Counted from the first letter of the stretch, positions 1-9,072 are shown. The stretch: DNA of 64,000 nt from Pseudomonas frederiksbergensis (GCF_003732275.1 NZ_MOBM01000002.1:1-64000), one strand, 5' to 3'. Program-made: numbers and translations. Notes: a model not told the origin generated them from the letters alone.

Positions 1-36
1 GCACTCACAAGATATTTGATACATCAGAGATTTTGG

Positions 37-78
37 GGCTGCTTCGCAGCCCAACGGGGGCAAGCCCCCTCGCCACAG
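37..78. repeat. REP-like half element (family A)
   Basis: GCTGCTTCGCAGC hairpin followed by the GGGGGCAAGCCCCCTCGCCACA arm shared with the elements at 2803, 4332 and 39504. It is one half of the usual paired element and lies 5' of the hydroxyacid reductase gene, with about 110 bp between them. The stretch at 1-190 holds no gene that I can support. Confidence 0.7.
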
Positions 79-190
79 TTCGCTCCTACAGGTTTTGAAT
101 GGCGTACACCCGGCGGTCCGAGACTCGCAAAATGTCCGGGAAGAATGTTAGCTTGCTTGGCATTCACCACCGCCCGACGAGCCATCTCCA

Positions 191-1162
191 ATGAAAAAAA
201 CCGTCCTCGCCTTCAGCCGTATCACCCCGGCGATGGTCGAACGTCTGCAACAAGACTTCGACGTGATCGTGCCGAACCCGAAAAACGGCGACATCAACGC
301 CCAGTTCAATGAAGCCCTGCCCCACGCCCACGGCCTGATTGGCGTCGGTCGCAAACTCGGCCGCGCGCAACTGGAAAACGCCAGCAAACTGGAAGTGGTC
401 TCTAGCGTCTCCGTCGGCTACGACAACTACGACCTCGCCTACTTCAACGAACGCGGGATCATGCTCACCAACACCCCCGACGTCCTCACCGAAAGCACTG
501 CCGACCTGGCCTTCGCCTTGCTCATGAGCAGCGCCCGCCGCGTCGCCGAGCTGGACGCCTGGACCAAGGCCGGCCAATGGCAAGCCACCGTCGGCGCGTC
601 GTTGTTCGGAAGTGATGTGCATGGCAAAACCTTAGGCATCGTCGGCATGGGCAACATCGGCGCGGCCATCGCCCGTCGCGGTCGCTTGGGCTTCAACATG
701 CCGATTATTTACAGCGGCAACAGTCGCAAGACAGAACTGGAGCAAGAGCTCGGTGCGCAGTTGCGCAGCCTTGATCAATTGTTGACTGAAGCCGATTTCG
801 TCTGCCTGGTGGTGCCGCTCAGCGAAAAAACCAGGCACCTGATCAGCCACCGTGAACTGGCGTTGATGAAACCGAGCGCCATTTTGGTAAACATCGCCCG
901 CGGCCCCGTAGTGGACGAACCGGCGCTGATCGAAGCGCTGCAAAACAACCGGATTCGTGGCGCCGGGCTGGACGTCTACGAGAAAGAACCGCTGGCCGAG
1001 TCGCCATTGTTCCAACTGAAAAACGCCGTGACCTTGCCACACATCGGCTCCGCGACTCACGAAACCCGTGAAGCCATGGCCAATCGCGCACTGGCCAATT
1101 TACGTAGTGCACTGTTGGGGGAACGCCCACAGGACCTGGTAAATCCACAAGTTTTCAAATAA
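191..1162 (+). CDS. 2-hydroxyacid dehydrogenase, GhrB/TkrA family (glyoxylate/hydroxypyruvate/2-ketogluconate reductase)
   Basis: A 323-residue cytosolic NAD(P)H-dependent reductase of the D-2-hydroxyacid dehydrogenase family. Members reduce glyoxylate, hydroxypyruvate or 2-ketogluconate. The Rossmann motif GIVGMGNIG is at residues 149-157. The catalytic triad is visible as R237 (NIARGPVVD), E266 (DVYEKEP) and H284 (LPHIGSAT). Length is normal for the family, and the sequence closely resembles E. coli GhrB, including SVGYDN and DVHGKTLGI. The gene stands alone, with a hairpin terminator just after the stop. No strong Shine-Dalgarno is visible before the ATG. The preferred substrate cannot be read from sequence; GhrB/TkrA are the nearest named relatives. 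Confidence 0.9.
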   Translation: MKKTVLAFSRITPAMVERLQQDFDVIVPNPKNGDINAQFNEALPHAHGLIGVGRKLGRAQLENASKLEVVSSVSVGYDNYDLAYFNERGIMLTNTPDVLTESTADLAFALLMSSARRVAELDAWTKAGQWQATVGASLFGSDVHGKTLGIVGMGNIGAAIARRGRLGFNMPIIYSGNSRKTELEQELGAQLRSLDQLLTEADFVCLVVPLSEKTRHLISHRELALMKPSAILVNIARGPVVDEPALIEALQNNRIRGAGLDVYEKEPLAESPLFQLKNAVTLPHIGSATHETREAMANRALANLRSALLGERPQDLVNPQVFK

Positions 1163-1169
1163 AAAAACA

Positions 1170-1194
1170 GGGCAGGCGTTTTAACGCTCTGCCC
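1170..1194 (+). terminator. Hairpin terminator after the hydroxyacid reductase gene
   Basis: Arms GGGCAG-GCGTT and AACGC-CTGCCC, one bulged T and a two-base loop, 8 bp after the stop. There is no good T tract, so termination may be weak. Confidence 0.6.
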
Positions 1195-1332
1195 ACACCT
1201 TAGTTCAACTCTTGACGCTTTCTACAAGCACTTACACAACTTGAAAATCAGTAACCACGTCAAGTAGCAACCCAACCTATAAACTCTCCTCAACACTTGT
1301 CTTGGCAAGCATTCATTTTGGAGAATCTAAAC

Positions 1333-1842
1333 TTGAACAACCTGACAACACAGCAAACCATCAGAGTCAGCAAACTGGCATTGATGTCATTTATCAGTTT
1401 TTTTGGCTTATTGATGATGTACAGCAACTTGACCGACTACCCTGCCAACTACGAGTATGTCGCACATATCCTGAGTATGGACACCACCCGCGACAAGCTG
1501 AGATATGGCTACCGGGCGATCACCTCGCCCATGCTTCACCATCGAATCTACTGGCTCATCATTACACTCGAAGTTATATATACTGCGTTTTGCCTAATGG
1601 GCACCTATCAACTTTACCGACAGTTGAATGCCAGCACCGAAGCGTTCCACGATGCTAAAAAATATGCGCTGATCGGACTACTGATAGCCATATTCGTCTA
1701 CTACATCTGCATCCAGGTTGTCGGTGTCGAATGGTTCAACATGGATCAATCGGAAGCCTGGAACTACGCCGACTGGGCTACGCAGATACTCGACTTTATA
1801 TTTCCCGCACTCATTTACATCAGTCTAAAAAACGAAAAATGA
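1333..1842 (+). CDS. DUF2165-family small integral membrane protein
   Basis: About 169 residues with four predicted membrane segments (roughly residues 13-33, 70-92, 111-133 and 146-164), matching the DUF2165 family of predicted small membrane proteins of unknown function. I chose the TTG at 1333 (MNNLTTQQTIRVSK) because a GGAG sits 9 nt upstream; no ATG occurs before the first membrane segment. An upstream in-frame TTG at 1297 would add 12 residues but has no ribosome-binding site. The gene is monocistronic and its role is unknown. The start is less certain than the family assignment. Confidence 0.75.
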   Translation: MNNLTTQQTIRVSKLALMSFISFFGLLMMYSNLTDYPANYEYVAHILSMDTTRDKLRYGYRAITSPMLHHRIYWLIITLEVIYTAFCLMGTYQLYRQLNASTEAFHDAKKYALIGLLIAIFVYYICIQVVGVEWFNMDQSEAWNYADWATQILDFIFPALIYISLKNEK

Positions 1843-1864
1843 GACTTTGGCGAACGGCCATATA

Positions 1865-2767
1865 TCAGGCCGTTTTTGCACCTTTGTGCAATCGAAATGA
1901 CCCGGGTTTGTGAAAAACCAACACATTCCCCAACATCACCAGCACCAGCCCCGACAGTGCCGGTGCCGTCCATTGATAGCCTTCGACAAACGCCGACACA
2001 TTCAGCGCCACCACAGGAAAGAGTACGGTGCAATACGCCGCCCGCTCCGGCCCCATGCGCCCGACCAGCGTCAGGTAGGCGGTGAAGCCGATCACCGAGC
2101 CCGGAATCACCAGATACAGCAACGAGCCGATGTAGCGGGCATTCCATTCCATGTCGAACGGGATGCCTTTGACCAGGCACCACGCCGACAACATTGCCGC
2201 ACCGTAAGCCATGCCCCAGGCATTGGTGGTCAGGGGTTTCAGGCCGGCCTTCTGTTGCAGGCTCGACAGCATGTTGCCCGCCGAAAAGCACAAGGTTCCG
2301 AGCAATGCCAGACCCAACCCGAGCAAGGTTTCCGGGCTGGCGGTATGACCGGCCAGCTCTGGCCAGAACAACAGACCAAGCCCGAGCAAACCCAACGCGC
2401 CGCCCATCAGCACGTTACGGGCAATTTTCTGGCCGAAGAACACCCGCGCATTGAAGGCGTTCCACAAGGTGGCGGTGGAAAACACCACGGCGACCAGACC
2501 GCTGGGGATCCACTGGCTGGCGGTGAGGAAGCACATGAAGTTGATGCAAAACAGGCACAGACCCTGCGCCAGGCAAATCAGGTGCCCGCGACGGTTCATC
2601 GGTTGCAGGCGCCGGCTGAGCAGCAACAGCGCGAACAGCACCAGCGCGGCGAGGCCGAAGCGATAGACGATCGACACCGGAATGGCCACCACGCCCAGTT
2701 GCCATTTCAAGGCGATCCAGGTGGTGCCCCAGATCAGCACGGTCAGCAGATACAACGAAAGGTTCAT
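1865..2767 (-). CDS. EamA/DMT-family transporter
   Basis: A 300-residue inner-membrane protein with about ten hydrophobic helices arranged as two EamA repeats, the standard size for drug/metabolite exporters (YdcZ/RhaT/RhtA type). It begins MNLSLYLLTVLIWGTTW, a typical EamA N-terminus. The open frame extends further upstream, but that part is antisense to a REP element, so I chose the ATG at 2767. It is transcribed divergently from the AraC-type regulator at 3167, which is a likely controller. The substrate is unknown; amino acids or small metabolites are usual for the family. Confidence 0.85.
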   Translation of the reverse strand: MNLSLYLLTVLIWGTTWIALKWQLGVVAIPVSIVYRFGLAALVLFALLLLSRRLQPMNRRGHLICLAQGLCLFCINFMCFLTASQWIPSGLVAVVFSTATLWNAFNARVFFGQKIARNVLMGGALGLLGLGLLFWPELAGHTASPETLLGLGLALLGTLCFSAGNMLSSLQQKAGLKPLTTNAWGMAYGAAMLSAWCLVKGIPFDMEWNARYIGSLLYLVIPGSVIGFTAYLTLVGRMGPERAAYCTVLFPVVALNVSAFVEGYQWTAPALSGLVLVMLGNVLVFHKPGSFRLHKGAKTA

Positions 2768-2802
2768 GGCGACAGCTCCGGGATGGGCAATGCTGTTCAC
2801 TT

Positions 2803-2913
2803 TGTGGCGAGCGAGCTTGCTCGCGCTGGGTTGCGTAGCGGCCCCAAGTCCTGGCAAATTTCGCCAGTTTTGTGAGCGCTGCGCACTCAAGCGGGAGCAA
2901 GCTCCCTCGCCAC
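2803..2913. repeat. Paired REP element (family A)
   Basis: Inverted pair: TGTGGCGAGCGAGCTTGCTC on the left and GGGAGCAAGCTCCCTCGCCACA on the right, with a divergent middle. It lies in the 399-bp divergent intergenic region (2768-3166), which otherwise holds only regulatory sequence. Confidence 0.85.
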
Positions 2914-3166
2914 AGTGCATTGCCTGATTAGGGGTCCAGTGTGCTGCGCCAATCGTGGGCGCACTTGCATAAACTTGCGCTTTTGTCGCCGGCGGGCTGG
3001 CGGGCCAACGTCTACGGAGTAGGATGTAAAGCGTTGGAGAGAACCGATCATGGCCGCACAAGTGTCCTGTCTCGCAAATACGTTCCTTTTTGACGAGGGG
3101 CTGTTGCCGTCAGGCAAGGCGCCGCGACGAGTCATAGCCCGCTATGGCGAGGAGCGGCAACGCAGC

Positions 3167-4084
3167 ATGGCGGAAACAGACACCGTCAAAAGGGAACTGT
3201 ATTTGCGAGACAGGACACTCGATACCCTGCAAGTCTTTCAAGCCCTCAACCGCTCGCCCAATGCTCGCCTGGAGCACAGCGCCGAGCTCGGTGACGGCTT
3301 GGCTGCAGCTTTGTGGAGCAACCACCATGACGCCCAGGACTACGAAGCGCCGAGCCATCACACCTTGTCCTGCTACATCGCCGGCGGCACCGGCACCTTT
3401 CGCCGCGACCAGCCCGGCACCAAGGGCGGCCCGGACAAGCTGTGCATTCTGCCGGCTGACCATCAGTCAGGCTGGGTGATCAACGGCGATATTCGCCTGG
3501 CCCACCTGTATTTCAGCCCCGAACAATTTGCCCTTGGCTGCGTCACGCTGCTGGATCGCGAGCCGCGCGAATTGCAGTTGCGCGAGCGTACGTTCCTCGA
3601 AGACCCGCAGCAGGCCCGGCACTTTCGGCAGTTGATCGCCCTCAACTGGGACGAACCGGGCGAACGCCTGCTCACCAGCAGTCTGGCCCACGAGATGCTC
3701 AGCCATGCCCTGCTCAGCCAGGTCGGCGTGCGTCAGGGCTTGCGCCTCAAGGGTGGATTGGCGGCGCATCAACGGCGGCAGTTGGTGGAATTCATCGACC
3801 ATCAGTTGGCTGAAGCGATCAGCCTCGGGCAGTTGGCGGCATTGTGTGCGTTGTCCGAATATCATTTTGCGCGGATGTTTCGTGTGAGCTTCGGCCTGCC
3901 GCCGCATCAATATGTGTTGGCGCGGCGACTGAGCCGCGCGCGGGAGTTGTTGCGCGGGACGTCGCAGCCGCTGGGGGATATTGCGTTAGCCTGTGGGTTT
4001 GCCAGTGCGAGCCATTTCACCAACCGGTTTCGCCAGGCGCTGGAGGGTACGCCCGGAGAATATCGGCAGGCGTTTTTGCGGTAG
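3167..4084 (+). CDS. AraC/XylS-family transcriptional regulator
   Basis: A 305-residue regulator with an N-terminal ligand-sensing half and a C-terminal AraC double helix-turn-helix (about residues 205-303). The second HTH is recognisable from the IALACGFASASHFTNRFR signature. I chose the ATG at 3167 (MAETDTVKREL) with a GGAG 13 nt upstream; the frame is open back to 3050, but the extra 39 residues do not resemble the family. It is divergent from the EamA transporter and may control it (inference). The inducer is unknown. Confidence 0.85.
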   Translation: MAETDTVKRELYLRDRTLDTLQVFQALNRSPNARLEHSAELGDGLAAALWSNHHDAQDYEAPSHHTLSCYIAGGTGTFRRDQPGTKGGPDKLCILPADHQSGWVINGDIRLAHLYFSPEQFALGCVTLLDREPRELQLRERTFLEDPQQARHFRQLIALNWDEPGERLLTSSLAHEMLSHALLSQVGVRQGLRLKGGLAAHQRRQLVEFIDHQLAEAISLGQLAALCALSEYHFARMFRVSFGLPPHQYVLARRLSRARELLRGTSQPLGDIALACGFASASHFTNRFRQALEGTPGEYRQAFLR

Positions 4085-4120
4085 CGCTGCAATCCAGTGG
4101 ATTTTCGGTGCCTGTGCGGT

Positions 4121-4196
4121 CGCCTTCGCGAGCAAGCCCGCTCCCACAGTTGACCGCGTTCTCTCAGAGGAATGCGGTTGAATGTGGGAGCGGGCT
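4121..4196. repeat. REP element (family B), right half truncated at the TonB-receptor remnant
   Basis: Left arm TTCGCGAGCAAGCCCGCTCC is complete. The right arm starts TGTGGGAGCGGGCT but then departs from the repeat consensus at 4197, where the receptor coding sequence begins. The element marks a rearrangement junction. Confidence 0.75.
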
Positions 4197-4299
4197 CTTC
4201 AACCATCAGTACTTCACCCGCTCGTTCGATGACAACAATAAAGGTAAGTACGTGGGGGAACCGCGGACGGTGTATGTGCAGACTTCAATTGCGTTTTGA
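4195..4299 (+). pseudogene. 3' remnant of a TonB-dependent siderophore receptor gene
   Basis: The reading frame ending at 4299 encodes LFNHQYFTRSFDDNN and then GEPRTVYVQTSIAF followed by a stop. This is the last two beta-strands of a FpvA/FhuE-like outer-membrane receptor, with the family's terminal aromatic residue (F). Nothing upstream in this frame is receptor-like; the sequence runs straight into a REP element at 4196. About 34 codons of a normally ~800-codon gene survive, so this is a dead stump. A rho-independent terminator on the same strand (4506) may be the original gene's terminator. Confidence 0.75.
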
Positions 4300-4331
4300 T
4301 TACTGACCCCGGGGGCAGAGGTCGGACACTT

Positions 4332-4462
4332 TGTGGCGAGGGAGCTTGCTCCCGCTCGGCTGCGAAGCAGTCGTAAAAACTGCTAACGAGATTTGCCTGA
4401 CACACCGCACATGGTTTTGGGGCCGCTTCGCCCCCCAGCGGGAGCAAGCTCCCTCGCCACAG
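4332..4462. repeat. Paired REP element (family A)
   Basis: TTGTGGCGAGGGAGCTTGCT on the left and AGCAAGCTCCCTCGCCACAG on the right, separated by about 90 bp that includes a GGGCCGCTTCGCCCCC hairpin. It sits between the receptor remnant and the terminator at 4506. Confidence 0.9.
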
Positions 4463-4505
4463 GTTTTTATGGAACCACAGGAGCCGACGAATACCATAAA
4501 CAAGA

Positions 4506-4534
4506 ACGGGCCTGCATAAGCAGGCCCGTTTTTT
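4506..4534 (+). terminator. Strong rho-independent terminator
   Basis: Perfect 10-bp stem ACGGGCCTGC/GCAGGCCCGT with an ATAA loop, followed by a run of Ts on the + strand. The nearest + strand coding sequence is the TonB-receptor stump. The opposite strand has a poorer T run but could also serve the HPF-like gene. Confidence 0.8.
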
Positions 4535-4574
4535 AGGTGGAGATAAAGTGGGAAGGTAAAAAGTGAATCAGGCC

Positions 4575-4982
4575 TCAGCCGTTTTGTGCAGCCTGTTCGT
4601 TCTCGAGAAACTCGTCTTCCAGCAGCGCATCGGCCGTAGGCCTTTCGAACGGCACCACAGCGGCACGTGGTTTGCCCCGCAGTTTGCCGAACAGATGTTC
4701 AAGCGCATGTTCGAGTTTTTCGGCCGCACCGTCGATCGCCAGTTCCAGGTTAGCGGCTTTATGAGTGACAGAAATCGGTTGGTGGCCTTTTGGCCGCGCT
4801 TCCAGCTGGCAGCGCATATCGTGGGGACCGGGCTTGTCGCCGTTCTCGTCCCGCAGGTGGACCTCGACGCGGGTCAGGTCCTCTTCATAACGTTCGAGCG
4901 TGCTCTCAATGGTAGTTCGTACCCACTCCTCCAGTCGGATGCTGCTTTGAATATGGTTATCGCTATTGACTTGGATTTGCAT
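4575..4982 (-). CDS. HPF/RaiA-family ribosome-associated protein
   Basis: A 135-residue protein with a single HPF/RaiA (sigma-54 modulation) domain at about residues 1-100 (MQIQVNSDNHI, then RVEVHLRDENGDKPG and CQLEARPKGHQP) and a short acidic tail. Family members bind the 30S decoding centre and promote ribosome hibernation in starvation or cold. It is a short-form protein lacking the long-HPF dimerisation domain, and it is not the copy found next to rpoN. AAGGGA lies upstream of the ATG. The gene stands alone. Confidence 0.85.
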   Translation of the reverse strand: MQIQVNSDNHIQSSIRLEEWVRTTIESTLERYEEDLTRVEVHLRDENGDKPGPHDMRCQLEARPKGHQPISVTHKAANLELAIDGAAEKLEHALEHLFGKLRGKPRAAVVPFERPTADALLEDEFLENEQAAQNG

Positions 4983-5196
4983 AGTTCCATCCCTTATTTC
5001 AGCTAGCTCGCGAGAGGCCCTTCGGCTGGCCCTTGGGCTTCATCACCGTGACCTCTTGGTTACACAATCGGTGTGCGCGCAGAACATTTCAACCCCTAAA
5101 AAAAGATAAATATTCATTCGCAAAAAAAGCCGGACAACGGGCAAAAGCGCTGTTAATGTCGGGAGTTGGGTCGCATCGCTCTTCAGTCACAATTGC

Positions 5197-6144
5197 TCAC
5201 ATCTGCCGCTCCGCCAGCGGATGCAGACTACGAAATATCCCCGCCTCCTCCACCAGCCAGTCATGCACCGCGCGTACGCCCGGATGACTCAGCGCGCCCG
5301 GCGCATAGAGCAGCACATAACGCTTGTGATTAGGCACCGCCAGGCCAAACGGCACGATCAACGTCCCACGCTCCAGTTCATCGTTGAGCAGCGTTCGCCG
5401 CGCAATCGCCACCCCCATCCCGGCAGTCGCCGCTTCGATGGTCAGGTGATTGCGATTGAAGGTATGCCCGCGCCGCACATCCGCGCCCTCGAAGCCGATG
5501 GCGTTTAGATAAAACTCCCATTCCGCGTACTCGTAACTGCCGCGCCAGGCGGTGATGTCGTGCAGCAATGGAAAATGCACCAGATCCGCCGGGCCATGCA
5601 GTGGCGGCCTTGCGCGCAACAGGCTCGGAGCGCAGACCGGAAAAATCTGCTCATCCAACAAGGCTGTGGATAACAATCCGGGATAACTGCCGTCGTTCAG
5701 GTCAATCGCCAGATCGAAATCGCCTTCGTGCAACGGAACACTGCTGTCCTCGGCCACCAGCCGCAGCTGAATATCCGGAAAGCGCTGTTGCAAACGCGGC
5801 AGGCGCGGGGTCAGCCACTTGCTCAGGAACGAGGGAATCGAGCGCAACCGCAAAATCCCGCTGATCATTCCCGCATCCAGTCGTCGCAATTCCGCATCGA
5901 TGCTGCCGTAGGCTTCGTTGACGGTGATAGCCAATCGCTGGCCTTCGGCGCTCAATTCCACGCCCCGGGCGCGACGATGAAACAGGCGAAAACCCAGTCG
6001 CTCTTCCAGTTGCCGAATTTGCTGACTGACCGCCCCCGGCGTGATGTGCAGTTCTTCGGCGCAACGGGTGAAGGACAAGTGCCGCGCGGCACACGAAAAC
6101 ACGTGCAGCCAGACGTAAGTCTGGGCGTGCAATTGGCGACTCAT
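5197..6144 (-). CDS. LysR-family transcriptional regulator (GcvA/DsdC-like)
   Basis: A 315-residue LysR regulator. The N-terminal winged HTH (about residues 10-70) carries LSFTRCAEELHITPGAVSQQ, close to GcvA- and DsdC-type regulators of amino-acid metabolism. The C-terminal substrate-binding domain spans about residues 95-300. It is divergent from sdaA, and a palindrome TTTAG-N5-CTAAA lies next to its start, so it is the likely regulator of the serine deaminase/permease pair. The effector, probably L-serine or a related amino acid, is inferred from context. Confidence 0.85.
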   Translation of the reverse strand: MSRQLHAQTYVWLHVFSCAARHLSFTRCAEELHITPGAVSQQIRQLEERLGFRLFHRRARGVELSAEGQRLAITVNEAYGSIDAELRRLDAGMISGILRLRSIPSFLSKWLTPRLPRLQQRFPDIQLRLVAEDSSVPLHEGDFDLAIDLNDGSYPGLLSTALLDEQIFPVCAPSLLRARPPLHGPADLVHFPLLHDITAWRGSYEYAEWEFYLNAIGFEGADVRRGHTFNRNHLTIEAATAGMGVAIARRTLLNDELERGTLIVPFGLAVPNHKRYVLLYAPGALSHPGVRAVHDWLVEEAGIFRSLHPLAERQM

Positions 6145-6146
6145 TG

Positions 6147-6161
6147 TTTAGTCCTGCTAAA
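6147..6161. promoter_or_regulatory. Putative LysR operator between regulator and sdaA
   Basis: Perfect dyad TTTAG-TCCTG-CTAAA, a T-N-A pattern of LysR type, 3 bp from the regulator's start codon. Autoregulation and control of sdaA are inferred. Confidence 0.45.
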
Positions 6162-6280
6162 GGCTGTCTTAGGAAGTTTCGTTGGTCATGTAGGACCGAG
6201 GTTGGCAGTATCGCCGACCTTGCGCTCGTCCTACAAAAAATGGCAGCGATTCCTCTTCCATTGCTTGTATAGGCTTTAGC

Positions 6281-7657
6281 ATGGCTATCAGTGTTTTCGA
6301 TCTCTTCAAAGTCGGCATCGGTCCGTCCAGTTCCCACACCGTAGGCCCGATGCGCGCCGCCGCAACCTTCGCCCAAGCGCTGATTGAGCAACATTTACTG
6401 GCCGACGTACGGCGAGTAGAAATCCGACTTTACGGCTCCCTTTCGGCGACCGGCGTCGGCCACGCAACCGACCGTGCCTGCATCATGGGCCTGATGGGCG
6501 AATGGCCAGACAGTATTGATCCGAACTCAATCGACCGCCGAATCCAAACCTTGCGTGAAACCGGCGAACTGAGTCTGGCCGGCAAATCGACCATTGCTTT
6601 CAATTGGCAACGCGATCTCCTGCTGCTCGACGAGAGCCTGCCCTACCACCCCAACGCCATGTCCCTGACAGCCTTCGGCGAAACCGGTGAGCTGTTCGAG
6701 CAGACGTACTACTCGGTGGGCGGTGGTTTCATCATCGAAGCTGCCGAAGCCGAGTCGGGCATTGCGCCAGCCAGCGATGTGGTACTGCCCTACGATTTCT
6801 CCAGCGCCGCCGAATTGCTCAAGCTCTGCAACCAGCACGGTCTGCGGGTTTCCGAGCTGATGATGGCCAACGAACGGGCCTGGCGCAGTGACGCCGAGAT
6901 CCGCCAGGGGTTGCTGCATATCTGGTCGGTAATGCGTGAATGCGTCGAGCAAGGCTTGCGCCACGAAGGCATCCTGCCCGGCGGTCTGAATGTTCCGCGT
7001 CGCGCCGCGAAATTGCACCGCAGTCTGTTGGAAATCGGCAAACCGAATGTCATCAGTTCCACCCTGTCGGCCATGGAATGGGTCAACCTGTTCGCCCTTG
7101 CCGTGAATGAAGAGAACGCAGCTGGCGGCCGCATGGTGACCGCGCCTACAAACGGAGCGGCGGGGATCATTCCCGCAGTGCTGCACTACTACATGAAATT
7201 CAACCCGGACGCGTCGGACGATGACGTCGTGGCGTTCTTTTTGGGCGCTGCAGCTGTAGGCATTCTCTGCAAGAAAAACGCCTCGATCTCTGGCGCCGAA
7301 GTCGGCTGCCAGGGCGAAGTCGGTTCGGCGTGCGCCATGGCAGCCGCCGGCCTGGCCGACATACTCGGAGCGACTCCCGAGCAACTGGAAAACGCCGCCG
7401 AAATCGGCCTGGAACACAACCTCGGCCTGACCTGCGATCCGGTCGGCGGTCTGGTGCAGGTGCCGTGCATCGAGCGCAACGCAATCGCTGCCGTGAAGGC
7501 GATCAACGCCACGCAAATGGCCCTGCGCGGCGACGGCAAACACTTTATTTCCCTGGACCGGGTAATCCGCACCATGCGCGATACCGGCGCCGATATGCAC
7601 GACAAATACAAAGAAACTTCACGGGGCGGCCTGGCTGTTAGCTGGGTTGAATGTTGA
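6281..7657 (+). CDS. sdaA: L-serine ammonia-lyase (iron-sulfur L-serine dehydratase)
   Basis: A 458-residue single-chain type 2 L-serine dehydratase that converts L-serine to pyruvate and ammonia using a [4Fe-4S] cluster. The substrate-loop motif [10 protein letters not shown] is at residues 14-23. Cluster cysteines are visible at C343, C385 and C396, and the protein ends in C458. These are the positions known from Legionella L-serine dehydratase, in which the C-terminal cysteine inserts into the active site as a fourth, displaceable ligand ('tail-in-mouth'). It is followed after 63 bp by a serine-type permease, forming an uptake/deamination unit, with a LysR regulator divergent. Confidence 0.95.
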   Translation: MAISVFDLFKVGIGPSSSHTVGPMRAAATFAQALIEQHLLADVRRVEIRLYGSLSATGVGHATDRACIMGLMGEWPDSIDPNSIDRRIQTLRETGELSLAGKSTIAFNWQRDLLLLDESLPYHPNAMSLTAFGETGELFEQTYYSVGGGFIIEAAEAESGIAPASDVVLPYDFSSAAELLKLCNQHGLRVSELMMANERAWRSDAEIRQGLLHIWSVMRECVEQGLRHEGILPGGLNVPRRAAKLHRSLLEIGKPNVISSTLSAMEWVNLFALAVNEENAAGGRMVTAPTNGAAGIIPAVLHYYMKFNPDASDDDVVAFFLGAAAVGILCKKNASISGAEVGCQGEVGSACAMAAAGLADILGATPEQLENAAEIGLEHNLGLTCDPVGGLVQVPCIERNAIAAVKAINATQMALRGDGKHFISLDRVIRTMRDTGADMHDKYKETSRGGLAVSWVEC

Positions 7658-7720
7658 AGAACATTTCCTGACAGCCCGTAACACGTGAGCCCGAGCAAGA
7701 ATAATAACGAGGCAAAAACG

Positions 7721-9022
7721 ATGACCGATGTACGTACACCCGCTGCCGATAATCCCGCTGTAGACCTGACACGCAATAGCGAAATATCCCACAAAGGCTG
7801 GAGTAAACACGACACCACCTGGATGCTTGGCCTCTATGGCACGGCGATTGGCGCTGGCACGTTGTTCCTGCCAATCAATGCCGGTGTCGGTGGTTTCTGG
7901 CCGCTGCTGCTCCTGGCGGTACTGGCCTTTCCGATGACCTTCTTCGCCCACCGCGGCCTGACGCGTTTCGTGTTGTCCGGGCGTTCCGGGGACATTACCG
8001 AAGTGGTGGAAGAGCACTTCGGCGTCGGCGCCGGCAAGCTGATCACGCTCCTGTATTTCTTCGCGATCTTCCCGATTCTGTTGGTGTATAGCGTGGCGCT
8101 GACCAACACCCTGAGCAGCCTCATGGAGCACCAGTTGCACATGACCCCGCCTCCTCGGGCGATTCTGTCGCTGGGGTTGATTCTCGGCTTGATGGCGATC
8201 GTCCGTTGCGGTCAGACCGTCATCGTCAAATGCATGAGCGTGCTGGTTTACCCGTTCGTTGCGGCATTGCTGCTGCTCGGCGTCAGCCTGATCCCCAACT
8301 GGAACGGCGCGTTCTTCGCCACCGCCAGTGAAGGCATGCCGCTGCCACTGTTCTTCAAGACCTTATGGCTGGCGATTCCGGTGATGGTGTTCTCGTTCAA
8401 CCATTCGCCGATCATCTCCGCCTTCGCCGTCGATCAGAAACAGCGTTACGGCGAGCAAGCCGAACGCAAAAGCAGCGGCATTCTCGCGATCGCTCACGCC
8501 ATGATGGTCGTCACGGTGATGTTCTTTTGCTTCAGCTGCGTGCTGGCGTTATCCCCGGCTGATTTGGCCGCTGCGAAGGCGCAGAACATTTCGATCCTGT
8601 CGTACCTGGCCAACCACTTCCAGACGCCGGTCATCGCTTACGCCGCGCCGTTGATTGCGCTGGTGGCAATCACCAAATCCTTCCTCGGCCATTACATCGG
8701 CGCCAGCGAAGGCTTTCAGGGGCTGATCGTGAAAAGCCTGCGTGGCCGTGGTCGCGTCATGTCCGCCAGTTGGCTGAACCGCATCACTGCGCTGTTCATG
8801 ATCCTCAGCTGCTGGGCCGTCGCGACCTTCAATCCGAGCATCCTGGGCATGATCGAAACCCTCGGCGGACCAATCATCGCGTGCCTGTTGTTCCTGATGC
8901 CGATGTACGCCATCCGCCGCGTGCCGGCCTTGCGCCAGTACTCGAATCAGGCCTCGAACGTGTTCGTGGTGTTGATCGGTTTGATTGCACTGTCTGCGAT
9001 CATCTACTCGTTCATGCCCTGA
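7721..9022 (+). CDS. HAAAP-family (SdaC-like) serine/amino-acid permease
   Basis: A 433-residue inner-membrane transporter with about 11 hydrophobic helices, of the hydroxy/aromatic amino-acid permease family. The N-terminal signature WMLGLYGTAIGAGTLFLP is at about residues 38-55. I chose the ATG at 7721 because GAGG sits 8 nt upstream; the frame is open from a GTG at 7685. Coupling to sdaA points to proton-linked serine uptake for catabolism (inference). A long symmetrical terminator follows the stop. Confidence 0.88.
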   Translation: MTDVRTPAADNPAVDLTRNSEISHKGWSKHDTTWMLGLYGTAIGAGTLFLPINAGVGGFWPLLLLAVLAFPMTFFAHRGLTRFVLSGRSGDITEVVEEHFGVGAGKLITLLYFFAIFPILLVYSVALTNTLSSLMEHQLHMTPPPRAILSLGLILGLMAIVRCGQTVIVKCMSVLVYPFVAALLLLGVSLIPNWNGAFFATASEGMPLPLFFKTLWLAIPVMVFSFNHSPIISAFAVDQKQRYGEQAERKSSGILAIAHAMMVVTVMFFCFSCVLALSPADLAAAKAQNISILSYLANHFQTPVIAYAAPLIALVAITKSFLGHYIGASEGFQGLIVKSLRGRGRVMSASWLNRITALFMILSCWAVATFNPSILGMIETLGGPIIACLLFLMPMYAIRRVPALRQYSNQASNVFVVLIGLIALSAIIYSFMP

Positions 9023-9030
9023 AACGGGCA

Positions 9031-9072
9031 GGCAAAAAGAAGGCGGGCCAGGGTGCCCGTCTTCTTTTTGCC
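9031..9072. terminator. Long symmetrical rho-independent terminator
   Basis: 12-bp arms GGCAAAAAGAAG/CTTCTTTTTGCC around an inner GGGC/GCCC stem, 8 bp after the permease stop. The symmetrical A/T tracts would let it work in both directions. Confidence 0.85.

Noticed and set aside
2768..3061. N-terminal extension of the EamA transporter frame up to 3061
   Set aside because: The extra 98 codons run through a REP element, and the family N-terminus starts at 2767.
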